A stretch of 45,192 bases of DNA, taken from Nocardia sp. (GTDB lineage: Bacteria > Actinomycetota > Actinomycetes > Mycobacteriales > Mycobacteriaceae). The DNA lies in contig NZ_JAODNK010000061.1 of the NCBI RefSeq assembly GCF_025465275.1, positions 1 through 45,192 on the forward strand. Direction: 5' to 3'. Made by a program: the position numbers and the translations under genes. The notes below the pieces were generated by a model, which was given only the letters and a program-made list of their open reading frames with translations, ran no database searches and was not told where the DNA came from. This document shows positions 30,460-38,959 of this stretch, piece after piece; position 1 is the stretch's first letter, and the number at the start of each line of letters is the position of its first letter.

Positions 30460-31317
30460 ATGCCCCGAGCAGCTAGACCACTGTCCGGCCACCCCGTCAT
30501 GATCACCGGCGCCGCCTCCGGAATAGGCCGCGGCCTCGCCCAATTGCTCTCCCGCCGTGGATCACCCGTGGCAATCGCCGATATCGATGAGACGGGTCTG
30601 AAGCAGACCGCCGACGGACTACAGGGTCCGTTCCTGCTGCGGGTGCTCGATGTGCGCGATGCCAACGACCAGCGCGCCTTCGCCGATGAGGTCCGCGACT
30701 GGCTGACCACCCCACTGGCGGCGGTGTTCAACAATGCCGGTGTGGCGGTGTCGTCTTCGGTGCTCGACTCGGTCCCCGAGGACGACGAATGGCTGCGCCG
30801 CATCAACTTCGACGGCGTGGTGAACGGCACCCGCGCATTCCTGCCATTACTGGTCGAACAGGATCGCGGCGTCATCGTCAATACCTCCAGCGTGTTCGGA
30901 CTGGTCGGCATGCCCTACCAAAGCGCCTACTGTGCCGCTAAATTCGCGGTCCGTGGCTTCACGGACGCTCTGCGCCAGGAACTTCGGGGCACCGGCGTCT
31001 CCGCGGTGAACGTGCATCCGGGCGGCATCACCACGAATATCGCCCGCAATGCGCGGGTCCGCAAGGATCCGGAAGGCCGCGGCCGCAGCCGCGAGCAGAT
31101 GGCCGCGGAATTCGAGGCTATCACCCTCACCTCACCGGAGAAAGCCGCCGAAATCATCTGCCGTGGAGTCGAACACGGCAAGGCGCGCATTCTTGTCGGC
31201 CCCGACGCCTACGTCTTCGACGCGCTCGCGCGGGTGTCCCCCACCCACTACTACGACATTATCTCGGTGCTCGAGCGGCGGCTGCGCACCCGTGGCAAGG
31301 CGGAGGTGAACGCATGA
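30460..31317 (+). CDS. SDR-family oxidoreductase
   Basis: A 285-residue classical SDR: TGAASGIGRGLA cofactor motif, NNAG, Ser in NTSSVFG and YCAAK active site. It would take an alcohol made by the P450 to the ketone that the downstream Baeyer-Villiger enzyme uses; that order is inference from gene order. Resembles the SDRs of mycobacterial BVMO operons. AGGAG lies before ATG 30460. Its stop overlaps the next ATG by 4 nt. Confidence 0.92.
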   Translation: MPRAARPLSGHPVMITGAASGIGRGLAQLLSRRGSPVAIADIDETGLKQTADGLQGPFLLRVLDVRDANDQRAFADEVRDWLTTPLAAVFNNAGVAVSSSVLDSVPEDDEWLRRINFDGVVNGTRAFLPLLVEQDRGVIVNTSSVFGLVGMPYQSAYCAAKFAVRGFTDALRQELRGTGVSAVNVHPGGITTNIARNARVRKDPEGRGRSREQMAAEFEAITLTSPEKAAEIICRGVEHGKARILVGPDAYVFDALARVSPTHYYDIISVLERRLRTRGKAEVNA

Positions 31318-32834
31318 CCGACCACGTCGATGTGCTGATCGTCGGCGCCGGGCTGTCCGGAATCGGCGCGGCCCACCATGTGCAGTCGGCGTTTCCCGAA
31401 CGGACCTATGCGATTCTCGAGGCCCGCGAGGAGATCGGCGGCACCTGGGATCTGTTCCGCTATCCCGGCGTGCGATCGGATTCCGATATGGCCACTCTCG
31501 GTTACCGTTTCCGGCCGTGGACCGCGGCCGAGGCGATCGCCGACGGGCCATCGATCCTGCGCTACATTCGCGATACCGCGGCCGATGCCGGCATCGATCG
31601 CCGAATCCGGTTCGGGCATCGTGTGATTCGCGCATCCTGGTCCTCGTCCGAGGCACGCTGGACGGTACAGGTCGAGCATGACGGCACAACCTCCACGCTG
31701 ACCTGTCAGTTCCTGTATGTGTGCAGCGGCTACTACCGCTACGACCAGGGCTACACCCCTGATTTCGCTGGCGCACAAGAGTTCCGGGGCACGATCGTGC
31801 ATCCGCAGCAGTGGCCGGCGGACTTGGACTACGCGGGTAAACGCGTCGTCGTCATCGGCAGCGGGGCCACCGCGGTCACCATGGTTCCCGCCATGGCCGA
31901 GACGGCAGTCCATGTGACGATGCTGCAGCGGTCACCGACCTACATCCTGTCCGCTCCCACCGAGGACGTCGTAGCGACCAGGCTCCGGGCGCTGCTCGGG
32001 CCGCGACGCGCCTACGCGATCACCCGGTGGAAGAACGTCGCGATCAGCACGCTGATCTATCAGCTCAGTCAGCGGCGGCCGGAGATGATGCGGAAGTTCA
32101 TTCGCACCCAGACCGTCAAACAGCTGCCCGAGGGCTACGACGTCGACACCCATTTCAACCCGGTCTACGGTCCGTGGGATCAGCGGCTGTGCCTGGTTCC
32201 CGATGCGGACCTGTTCCGATCGCTGCGCGCAGGTGACGCTTCGGTGGTGACCGACCATATCGACCGATTCACCCCGAACGGAATTCGCCTGAAGTCCGGC
32301 GCCGAGCTACCGGCGGACATCGTGGTGACCGCGACGGGTCTGCGACTGCTCGCTCTCGGCGCGATAGAGCTCGTGGTCGACGGGCGCGCGATCACGCCGC
32401 CGGAAACCATGGCGTACAAGGGAATGATGCTCGGCGGCGTGCCCAATTTCGCCTTCACCCTCGGCTATACCAATGCGTCGTGGACATTGAAGGCCGATCT
32501 GGTCGGGGAATTCGTCTGCCGTCTGCTGCGGCATATGGACACCAATGGCTACGACCAGTGCACACCGTGGCCCGACCCGTCCATTGCCGAAACTCCGCTG
32601 CTGGACTTCCAGGCCGGATATGTCTTGCGGGCCCTCGACCAATTCCCCAAGGCCGGTTCCCGGGCGCCATGGCGACTCGGCATGAATTACGCCCAGGACG
32701 TCCTCACCCTCCGGCACGGCCGGATCGAGGACGGCGTCGTCCGATTCACGACCCGGTCTGCCGCTGCCGCACTACCGCGCGCGGTCACCGACTTCGCACC
32801 CGATGATCGCGATCCGGAACAGGTGACGGCCTGA
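31314..32834 (+). CDS. Baeyer-Villiger flavin monooxygenase (EthA/MymA-like)
   Basis: A 506-residue class B flavin monooxygenase. FAD motif GAGLSGIG, the BVMO fingerprint FxGxxxHxxxW as FRGTIVHPQQW (about 158-168), and an NADPH motif GSGATAVTM. Such enzymes insert oxygen next to a ketone to form esters or lactones; EthA and MymA of M. tuberculosis belong to this group and also activate thioamide drugs. ATG overlaps the SDR stop by 4 nt (ATGA), so translation is coupled. Confidence 0.92.
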   Translation: MTDHVDVLIVGAGLSGIGAAHHVQSAFPERTYAILEAREEIGGTWDLFRYPGVRSDSDMATLGYRFRPWTAAEAIADGPSILRYIRDTAADAGIDRRIRFGHRVIRASWSSSEARWTVQVEHDGTTSTLTCQFLYVCSGYYRYDQGYTPDFAGAQEFRGTIVHPQQWPADLDYAGKRVVVIGSGATAVTMVPAMAETAVHVTMLQRSPTYILSAPTEDVVATRLRALLGPRRAYAITRWKNVAISTLIYQLSQRRPEMMRKFIRTQTVKQLPEGYDVDTHFNPVYGPWDQRLCLVPDADLFRSLRAGDASVVTDHIDRFTPNGIRLKSGAELPADIVVTATGLRLLALGAIELVVDGRAITPPETMAYKGMMLGGVPNFAFTLGYTNASWTLKADLVGEFVCRLLRHMDTNGYDQCTPWPDPSIAETPLLDFQAGYVLRALDQFPKAGSRAPWRLGMNYAQDVLTLRHGRIEDGVVRFTTRSAAAALPRAVTDFAPDDRDPEQVTA

Positions 32835-32856
32835 GGAGGTAGCTAATCTGACTCTC

Positions 32857-33483
32857 GTGACACGCGCCGAGCTCGCCCCCACCGCCGCCGAGGCCACGCC
32901 GGAATCCGGATTCCGCCGGCGTCTCCTGGACGCGATGGCCGAGGCCGTCCGCGCACGCGGCTACCGGGATGCGACGGTGGCCGACGTGGTCCGCAATGCC
33001 CGCACTTCCCGCCGCACCTTCTATGAGCATTTCACCAGCAAGCAGGACTGCTTCATCGCCCTGCTGACCGAGCGGAACAACGACACGATCCAGCAGATCT
33101 ACGAGGCGGTCGATACGAATGCGTCTTGGCGTACCCAGGTACGCCAAGCCATCGAAGCCTGGATCCACGCCTCGCAGGCCGATACCACCATCACTCTCGC
33201 CTGGATTCGCGATACCCCGTCCCTCGGCGAGAGCGCGCGCGAGCTGCACCACGCCGCCGCGGAAGCCTTCATAGAACTCATCCAGAACCTCACCACCACA
33301 CCGGAATTCGAGCAGCCCAACCTCCACCCGCCTTCCCGCCAAATGGCGACCATCCTCTACGGCGGCTTCCGCGAACTCATCGCCTCCACCGTCGAGGAAG
33401 GGCGCGATATCACCGAGATCATCGATATCGCGGTGGACACCGCCCTGGCCCTCGTCGGCCCCCGCTACACACCCGGTAGTTGA
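32857..33483 (+). CDS. TetR-family regulator of the P450 operon
   Basis: A 208-residue TetR protein. HTH: ARGYRDATVADVVRNARTSRRTFYEHFTSKQDCF (in parts) in the first 75 residues, then a helical ligand domain. It is last in the P450-SDR-BVMO run and probably binds the paired palindromes at 29007-29046. GTG 32857 is 16 nt from the GGAGGT; an in-frame CTG at 32848 is better placed, so the start is uncertain by three codons. Confidence 0.88.
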   Translation: MTRAELAPTAAEATPESGFRRRLLDAMAEAVRARGYRDATVADVVRNARTSRRTFYEHFTSKQDCFIALLTERNNDTIQQIYEAVDTNASWRTQVRQAIEAWIHASQADTTITLAWIRDTPSLGESARELHHAAAEAFIELIQNLTTTPEFEQPNLHPPSRQMATILYGGFRELIASTVEEGRDITEIIDIAVDTALALVGPRYTPGS

Positions 33484-33705
33484 GACCCTTTCTCGCATTG
33501 GACAATCCGACGATCGTCAGTCCCGGGCACAAGATCGGCTGGCAATGCGCTCTCCACCCCGTGGAAAGCACGGTGATTCAAATTCCAGCCGCGCCGGATT
33601 GGGTTCGCGGTGATCGCAATCCTGTTCGGCCGCAGTTCGATACGATTGGATGCCTCGTATGACGACGCAGCGGTGGGCCGAAATCGTAGCGGGCGAGCAG
33701 ATCTC

Positions 33706-34716
33706 GTGACGGTACAGATCAGCAATCTGTCGTTCCTGACCCCGGGCAATTATCTCGACGACGATCCTTACAGCGGGCTGGAGGACACGCTCCAGCTGTT
33801 CGAATACGGCGAGCGGCTCGGGTTCGGCGGCGCCTGGATCCGGCAGCGGCATCTCGAACACGGTGTCGGGTCGGCGGCGGTTTTCCTGGCCGCGGCCGCG
33901 CAGCGCACCAGCCGAATCGAGTTGGGGACGGCCGTGATTCCCATCGGCTACGAGAGCCCGTTCCGGCTGGCCGAGGATCTGTCGCTGGCCGATGTGCTGT
34001 CCCAGGGCCGGCTGCAACCGGGCTTCAGCGCGGGCACGCCGCCGCATGCGGACCTGATCGGGAGCCTGGTCTTCGATGGTGACTGGCACACCTACGACCT
34101 GTCCCACGGCCGGATCGAGCGACTGATCGACAACCTCCGCGGCGACTACCTGGGCGAGGCGGATGCGGTGATCCACTCCCCCGGCAATACGCAGCGTCCC
34201 CGATTGCAACCGCACAGTCCCGGCCTGGTCGACCGGCTCTGGTACGGCGGCGGCAGCGGCCGCTCGGTGCGCTGGGCCGGGAAGAACGGGCTCAACCTGC
34301 TCAGCGGCAATATCGTGTCCGGCGAGCACACCGACGACTTCGGTACCGCGCAGCTGACCTTGATCGAGGAGTACCGCCGGCTTGTCGATCCGGCCCGCCC
34401 GGCCCGGGTCGCGGTGGGGCGGGTGATCGTTCCGCTCGACAGCGCCGACCGGGCCACCCGCGAGCGCTATCGGCAGTACGCGGCTTCCCGGCACGAGCGG
34501 ACCCTCGCCCCGCAGGGCGAGCGGCGCATCCTGTTCGCCCCGGATCTGGTCGGCGCCTCGGAGCAGATCGTCGAGCAGTTGCGGGCCGATCCGGTGCTGG
34601 CCCACACCTCTGAGCTGCGCCTCGAACTGCCCTACGAGTTCCATCGCGACGATTACGAGCAGATCCTGCACGATGCCCGCGAGCTGATAGCTCCGGCCCT
34701 GGGCTTGCCTGATTGA
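33706..34716 (+). CDS. LLM-class (luciferase-like) flavin-dependent oxidoreductase
   Basis: A 336-residue bacterial-luciferase-like TIM-barrel protein. Diagnostic parts: GYGERLGFGGAWIRQRH-like start helix, RIELGTAVIPIGYESPFRLAEDLSLADVLSQGRL (in parts), WYGGGSGRSVRWAGKNGLNLLSGN. The cofactor is FMN or F420, not decidable by eye; substrate unknown. GTG 33706 is chosen as it starts directly before the conserved first strand; earlier in-frame GTG codons (33673, 33610) are possible and the ribosome site is weak everywhere. The upstream gap 33484-33705 shows nothing I can name. Confidence 0.83.
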   Translation: MTVQISNLSFLTPGNYLDDDPYSGLEDTLQLFEYGERLGFGGAWIRQRHLEHGVGSAAVFLAAAAQRTSRIELGTAVIPIGYESPFRLAEDLSLADVLSQGRLQPGFSAGTPPHADLIGSLVFDGDWHTYDLSHGRIERLIDNLRGDYLGEADAVIHSPGNTQRPRLQPHSPGLVDRLWYGGGSGRSVRWAGKNGLNLLSGNIVSGEHTDDFGTAQLTLIEEYRRLVDPARPARVAVGRVIVPLDSADRATRERYRQYAASRHERTLAPQGERRILFAPDLVGASEQIVEQLRADPVLAHTSELRLELPYEFHRDDYEQILHDARELIAPALGLPD

Positions 34717-34735
34717 TCGTCATCGGGTTGGGTAT
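34711..34735 (+). promoter_or_regulatory. SigF-type promoter for the PRC-barrel/LGFP gene set
   Basis: GATT at 34711-34714 (inside the stop region of the oxidoreductase gene), 15 nt, GGGTAT at 34730-34735. Leader about 100 nt to GTG 34841. Confidence 0.68.
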
Positions 34736-34840
34736 GAGCTAAGTCGCAGCAAGTTTTGAGCAGATCATTTCCCGAACCACGGTGTTCATGCACCGCATTT
34801 CTACCGGTGCCATGACCACTATCGACACCGAGGAGAGATC

Positions 34841-35353
34841 GTGGCGAAAACAACGCTGGATTCATTGATCGGTTGCATGATGTACGACAATGCCGGTGAG
34901 CAGGTCGGCCGCATCGAGAATTTCTATATGGACGATGACTCGGGTGCGCCGACCTGGGCGGTGGTTGCCACCGGAATGTTCGGCGAACACGCGCTGGTGC
35001 CACTCGCCGACGCCGAATATCGGGCCGCCGACAACACGCTGCGGGTGCGGGCCGCGAAGGCTCAGGTCGATTCCGCACCCCAACTCGAGCACGACGGCCG
35101 TATCGACCCACGCGCCGAACAGGAGTTGCTCGCGCATTACGGCGCCGATCGGCGGCGGGCAGCCGCGGACAATGCGGGCCGCAGCCGGATTCAGCCCGGA
35201 TCCGATGCACCGATGACCCATGGACCAGGCGATCCGAACGCCGTGCTGCGCGAGCAGGAGCGGCTGATGATGGGCAATGAGCACACAGTCGCGGACACCG
35301 TTCGCACCGAACGTCGCGGCCCCGGAAGGCTTGGGACAGGCCAGGATTCATAG
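34841..35353 (+). CDS. PRC-barrel domain protein
   Basis: A 170-residue protein with a PRC-barrel at about 5-85: SLIGCMMYDNAGEQVGRIENFY, a DDDSGAPTWAVVATG strand and HALVPL. The rest is charged and Arg/Asp-rich with no known domain. PRC-barrel proteins of this kind occur in stress regulons; the fold binds RNA or protein partners. GTG start with GAGGAGAG 7 nt upstream. First of three genes on the same strand behind a SigF-type promoter. Confidence 0.87.
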   Translation: MAKTTLDSLIGCMMYDNAGEQVGRIENFYMDDDSGAPTWAVVATGMFGEHALVPLADAEYRAADNTLRVRAAKAQVDSAPQLEHDGRIDPRAEQELLAHYGADRRRAAADNAGRSRIQPGSDAPMTHGPGDPNAVLREQERLMMGNEHTVADTVRTERRGPGRLGTGQDS

Positions 35354-35405
35354 CACGGTAGGCGACTCCCCCTCATCCACCAGGATTCACCCACCAGGAG
35401 GAAAA

Positions 35406-35666
35406 ATGGAATGGCTACTGGGTCTGCTCGGCGGCGTGATCGGAGGTGGGATCGGCGGTGCGAAGAGCCCCTTCGGTCCCGCTGTGAGCGGTGGCGCCGG
35501 AGCGATCGGCGGCGGCATCACCGGAGCGATCATCCAGGCCGCCACCGGTAGTGGATTGGACTTCGGTCAGATCCTCGCGCAGGTCGGCGGCGGCGGTGTC
35601 GTGGGCGCTGTTGTCGCCGCGGTCATCGGGTTCGCGACAAAACCGAAGGCCAGCAATATCCGCTGA
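35406..35666 (+). CDS. Glycine-rich small membrane protein
   Basis: An 86-residue protein built of glycine-zipper-like hydrophobic stretches (LLGLLGGVIGGGIGG, GAGAIGGGITGAII, GGGGVVGAVVAAVIG) and a short basic tail. Such segments form tight helix packing in membranes. No named family recognised. AGGAGG precedes the ATG by 4 nt. It sits 52 nt after the PRC-barrel gene and 37 nt before the LGFP gene. Confidence 0.7.
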   Translation: MEWLLGLLGGVIGGGIGGAKSPFGPAVSGGAGAIGGGITGAIIQAATGSGLDFGQILAQVGGGGVVGAVVAAVIGFATKPKASNIR

Positions 35667-35703
35667 TGTCGATTCTCGGACGACTCTCGTGAGGAGCTCT
35701 TCG

Positions 35704-36690
35704 ATGAAACGCTGGAAAGGATCCATCGCTAGGACGGCTGCGGCGCTCGGCTTGTTCGCCGCAGCGGGCGCCGGTGTTCTGCTCGCCCCGACCGCGTCGG
35801 CGCAGCCGGCCGGTGCGGACGCCGCGATCAGCGCGCACTACACCGACAAGGGCGGCGCTTCCTCGCCGCTCGGTGAAAAGGTCGGCGCGGTATACGCATT
35901 CGGGCCGGACGGTGCGGCGCAGGACTACGCCGGCGGAAAGATCGTCTACTCACCGGAGACCGGCGCGAAGGTGATGTACGGCGCGATCCTGGACAAGTAT
36001 CTCGCCCTCGGCGGAGCCGATGCGGGCATCGGCTATCCGACCAATGACGAATCCGACGCACCGGTGGCGGGCACCGCCCGCTTCAGCGAATTCTCCGCGC
36101 CGGAGGGAGCGACCATCGAGTGGAGTCCACAGAACGGCGCCTGGATGGTCCGGGGACCCATTCGGACCGCGTGGTCACATCTGCACGCGACCGATGGAAC
36201 GCTCGGCGCTCCGGCGAGTGACACCACGCTCGCGAACGGTGTCTACAGCCAGACCTTCCACGGGCAGAACGGCACTCCGGTCGATATTCGCTGGAGTCAG
36301 GCGGACGGCTTCGTCACCGTCCCGCCCGAGATCGCCACTCAGCTCAGCGGCCTCGATGTCTCGGCGCCGGGTGCTCCTCCGGGGGCATCGGTGAACGCTC
36401 CGGAGCAGTCCTCCGGGACCACCGCGGACACCAGCTCGAGCAGCAGCTCCAATACGAAATGGTGGGCGTTGCCCATCGGTCTCGTAATCGCCGCTGCGGC
36501 AGGCGGTCTCGCCACCATGGTCACCCGCGGCGGACGCGGCGGCGGCAGTGCGACTCCGCCGCTCGCCTCGACCGGGGATCCCCGAACGAGGGCTCCGGCC
36601 ATGGCGGGCGCGGGCGCGATGGCGGGCACCGCGCACGGATCTCATCTCGCAACACCGCGCGAACGTGAGCGCGGTTTCGGCATAGCCTGA
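35704..36690 (+). CDS. Secreted LGFP-repeat protein with C-terminal membrane anchor
   Basis: A 328-residue exported protein. Signal peptide 1-33 (KRWK start, cleavage near ASA-Q), then at least four LGFP-type repeats (SPLGEKVG, GIGYPTNDE, GTLGAPASD and neighbours with intervening G-x-Y-x-F/W cores), a Ser/Thr linker at about 225-245 and a TM segment (WWALPIGLVIAAAAGGLA) with a basic tail. LGFP repeats occur in envelope proteins of mycolate-containing bacteria and are thought to anchor to the cell wall arabinogalactan. GAGGAG lies before ATG 35704. Possibly the last gene of the SigF-driven set. Confidence 0.85.
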   Translation: MKRWKGSIARTAAALGLFAAAGAGVLLAPTASAQPAGADAAISAHYTDKGGASSPLGEKVGAVYAFGPDGAAQDYAGGKIVYSPETGAKVMYGAILDKYLALGGADAGIGYPTNDESDAPVAGTARFSEFSAPEGATIEWSPQNGAWMVRGPIRTAWSHLHATDGTLGAPASDTTLANGVYSQTFHGQNGTPVDIRWSQADGFVTVPPEIATQLSGLDVSAPGAPPGASVNAPEQSSGTTADTSSSSSSNTKWWALPIGLVIAAAAGGLATMVTRGGRGGGSATPPLASTGDPRTRAPAMAGAGAMAGTAHGSHLATPRERERGFGIA

Positions 36691-36696
36691 CAACCT

Positions 36697-36736
36697 GCGG
36701 AGGCGGAGTGCCCGGTAACGGGCGCTCCGCCTCCGC
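36697..36736 (+). terminator. Long hairpin after the LGFP gene
   Basis: GCGGAGGCGGAG-T-GCCCG pairs with CGGGC-G-CTCCGCCTCCGC around a GTAA loop, with a single T-G mismatch. It starts 6 nt after the stop codon. Confidence 0.82.
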
Positions 36737-36850
36737 CATGTCCGGGGTACGTGGGCCGCTTCGCCGCGAATACGTGCCCGTCGGTCGGTACGGGCGCGTA
36801 ATCTTGATTTCTGATCATCCATGCCGGTCTGTCGCTGAGGAGGACAAGGC

Positions 36851-37357
36851 ATGTCGAATCGTATTCTCTTGTCGAAATCCCTTGTGGTCTGCGCTCTTAC
36901 CGGGGCGGTACTCGCCGGGTGCAGCGTCTCGGCCAAGGAACCGGAGACCGCCCACCCGACGGTTACCGTGCCCGGTACCGATGCCACGCTGACACAGGCT
37001 GTTACGGACGCCTATCAACGATTCTTCGACGGGTCGACGCCCGCCGATCAGAAGATCGCCGTACTGGAGAACGGGCAGAGTTTCGCGGATACCATTCGGG
37101 CGCAGGTGGATTCGCCGATCGCCAAGGGGACCAAGGCGACCGTGTCGAGTGTGACCGCCGCCGGGGCCGATAAGGCGAATGTGGTGTACACCGTTTCGTT
37201 GAACGGCACGCCCGCCCTGCCGGATCAGCCAGGCAATGCGGTGCGGACGGACGGGACATGGAAGGTGTCGGCCGCGACGTTCTGTGCGCTGCTGACGCTC
37301 GAAATGCAGGGTAAACCACCTGCACCCTGCACCGCGTCGACCACACCGACCAGCTGA
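36851..37357 (+). CDS. Mtb12-like lipoprotein
   Basis: A 168-residue lipoprotein. Signal peptide with lipobox LAGC (Cys24 becomes the lipidated N terminus), then a domain like the low-molecular-weight antigen Mtb12: DAYQRFFDGSTPADQKIAVLENG, a following helix, and an NAVRTDGTWKVSAATFCALL strand pair with two Cys. The family is surface-associated and of unknown function. GAGGAGGACAAGGC precedes the ATG. One nucleotide separates its stop from the efflux pump ATG. Confidence 0.85.
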   Translation: MSNRILLSKSLVVCALTGAVLAGCSVSAKEPETAHPTVTVPGTDATLTQAVTDAYQRFFDGSTPADQKIAVLENGQSFADTIRAQVDSPIAKGTKATVSSVTAAGADKANVVYTVSLNGTPALPDQPGNAVRTDGTWKVSAATFCALLTLEMQGKPPAPCTASTTPTS

Positions 37358-37358
37358 T

Positions 37359-38924
37359 ATGCGCGCCACCGGGACAATGGCGGCCGGTGCGGCGCGACGG
37401 CCGGGTATCGCACTGGCGACCGTCACCGCGGTGCTGTTCGTGACCTTTCTCGACACCACCGTTGTCAGCGTCACGCTCGGCGATATCCAATCGGATCTGC
37501 ATGCGGGCGTGGTGTCGCTGCAGTGGGTGGTGAACGCCTACACGCTGGTATTCGCGAGCCTCATGCTGACGGCCGGATCGCTGGGCGACCGCTGGGGACG
37601 CAAGCGGGTGATGATCGCGGGCTTGGCGGTTTTCGCCGCGGGGTCGGTGATTTCGGCGGTCGCGACCGGGGTGACGGTGCTCATCGTGGGCCGCGCGGTC
37701 ATGGGATTGGGTGCGGCGGCCTCCGAGCCCGGCACGCTGTCGGTCATCCGGCACATATTTCCCGAGCGCGGCGAACGCGCTCGCGCGCTGGGTGCGTGGG
37801 CTGCGGTCTCCGGACTTGCGCTGGCGCTGGGACCGGTGATCGGTGGCGTACTGGTCGGGGCCTACGGTTGGCGGTCGGTGTTCTGGTTCAACCTCGCCGT
37901 CGGCGTGATGGTGCTGGTGGCCGCGCTGCGCTACGTTCCGGAATCGGCCGATCCGCAACCCGGTCCGGTCGATCTGGCCGGATTCGTCTCGGGCACAGCC
38001 TTTCTCGGCTGCGTGATCTACGCTGGCATCTCGGGTGAGGAGGTCGGGTACGGCGCCGCGTCGGTGGTGGCGCTGTTCGTGATCGGCGGTATCGGACTGC
38101 TGGTATTCGTGTTCGCCGAGACGCGGGCGCGCAATCCCATGTTCGATTTCCACTATCTGAAACGGCCGATGGTGCGCAGCGCTCTGATCGTGGCGTTCGC
38201 CGTTTACTTCGGGATCTTCTCGATCTTCTTCTTCACCGCGCTGTATCTCCAAGAGGTGTCGGGGTATTCGGGCTGGCGCACGGCGGCCGTATTCGCGCCC
38301 ATGGCCGTCGCCATTATCGTGGGCGCCCTGTTCGCGGGCTTCTGGGTGGCGCTGCGCGGGTCGCGCACACCGATGATCACCGGCTGCGTACTCGGTGCGG
38401 CCGGAATCCTGCTGACCCGCCAAATATTAGGTGTGACACCGCAATTCGTGCCGCTCATGCTATCGCTCACGCTCGCCGGGCTGGGCTTCGGAATTGCGGT
38501 GGTGCCTTTGACCGCTGCGGTGCTGTCGGGGGTGCCAGCAGAGCATTCGGGAATGGCGGCAGCCGCCACCAACACCATGCGTCAGGTCGGCGCGGTAGTG
38601 GGTGTGGCCGCGCTGGGCTCGTTGGTGAATTCGTTCCTCAATGCCGACTTGGTGGACCGTCTGAACCAGCTGGGCATTCCCGCGAACTTCCAGTCGATCG
38701 TGATCGATGCCATCAAGACCGGTCAGGTGCCGTCCGGTGGCGATTCCTCCGCCTCGGCGGCCTACGGGCCGATTGTGGATCAGGTCATCACCGCGACGTA
38801 CGCCGCGTTCCACCGGGGTCTCGAAGTGGCCCTGCTGGTTTCGGCGATCATGATCCTGGTCGCCGCGGTCGTCACCGCGGTCTCCTCGCGCGGCGACCGC
38901 TCCGGATACGAGTACGAGACGTAG
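37359..38924 (+). CDS. MFS drug efflux transporter, DHA2 (14-helix) type
   Basis: A 521-residue EmrB/QacA-type antiporter. Helix 1 motif LDTTVVSVTLGDI, motif A GSLGDRWGRKRVM, motif C ALGPVIGGVLVGAYGWRSVFW and WVVNAYTLVFA are typical. 14 hydrophobic segments can be counted. Substrate unknown; likely exports a toxic compound or antibiotic. ATG 37359 begins 2 nt after the lipoprotein stop, so the pair is coupled. Confidence 0.9.
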   Translation: MRATGTMAAGAARRPGIALATVTAVLFVTFLDTTVVSVTLGDIQSDLHAGVVSLQWVVNAYTLVFASLMLTAGSLGDRWGRKRVMIAGLAVFAAGSVISAVATGVTVLIVGRAVMGLGAAASEPGTLSVIRHIFPERGERARALGAWAAVSGLALALGPVIGGVLVGAYGWRSVFWFNLAVGVMVLVAALRYVPESADPQPGPVDLAGFVSGTAFLGCVIYAGISGEEVGYGAASVVALFVIGGIGLLVFVFAETRARNPMFDFHYLKRPMVRSALIVAFAVYFGIFSIFFFTALYLQEVSGYSGWRTAAVFAPMAVAIIVGALFAGFWVALRGSRTPMITGCVLGAAGILLTRQILGVTPQFVPLMLSLTLAGLGFGIAVVPLTAAVLSGVPAEHSGMAAAATNTMRQVGAVVGVAALGSLVNSFLNADLVDRLNQLGIPANFQSIVIDAIKTGQVPSGGDSSASAAYGPIVDQVITATYAAFHRGLEVALLVSAIMILVAAVVTAVSSRGDRSGYEYET

Positions 38925-38959
38925 CGAACTAGCCCGGGATACACGGAACCCGAAGTCGC

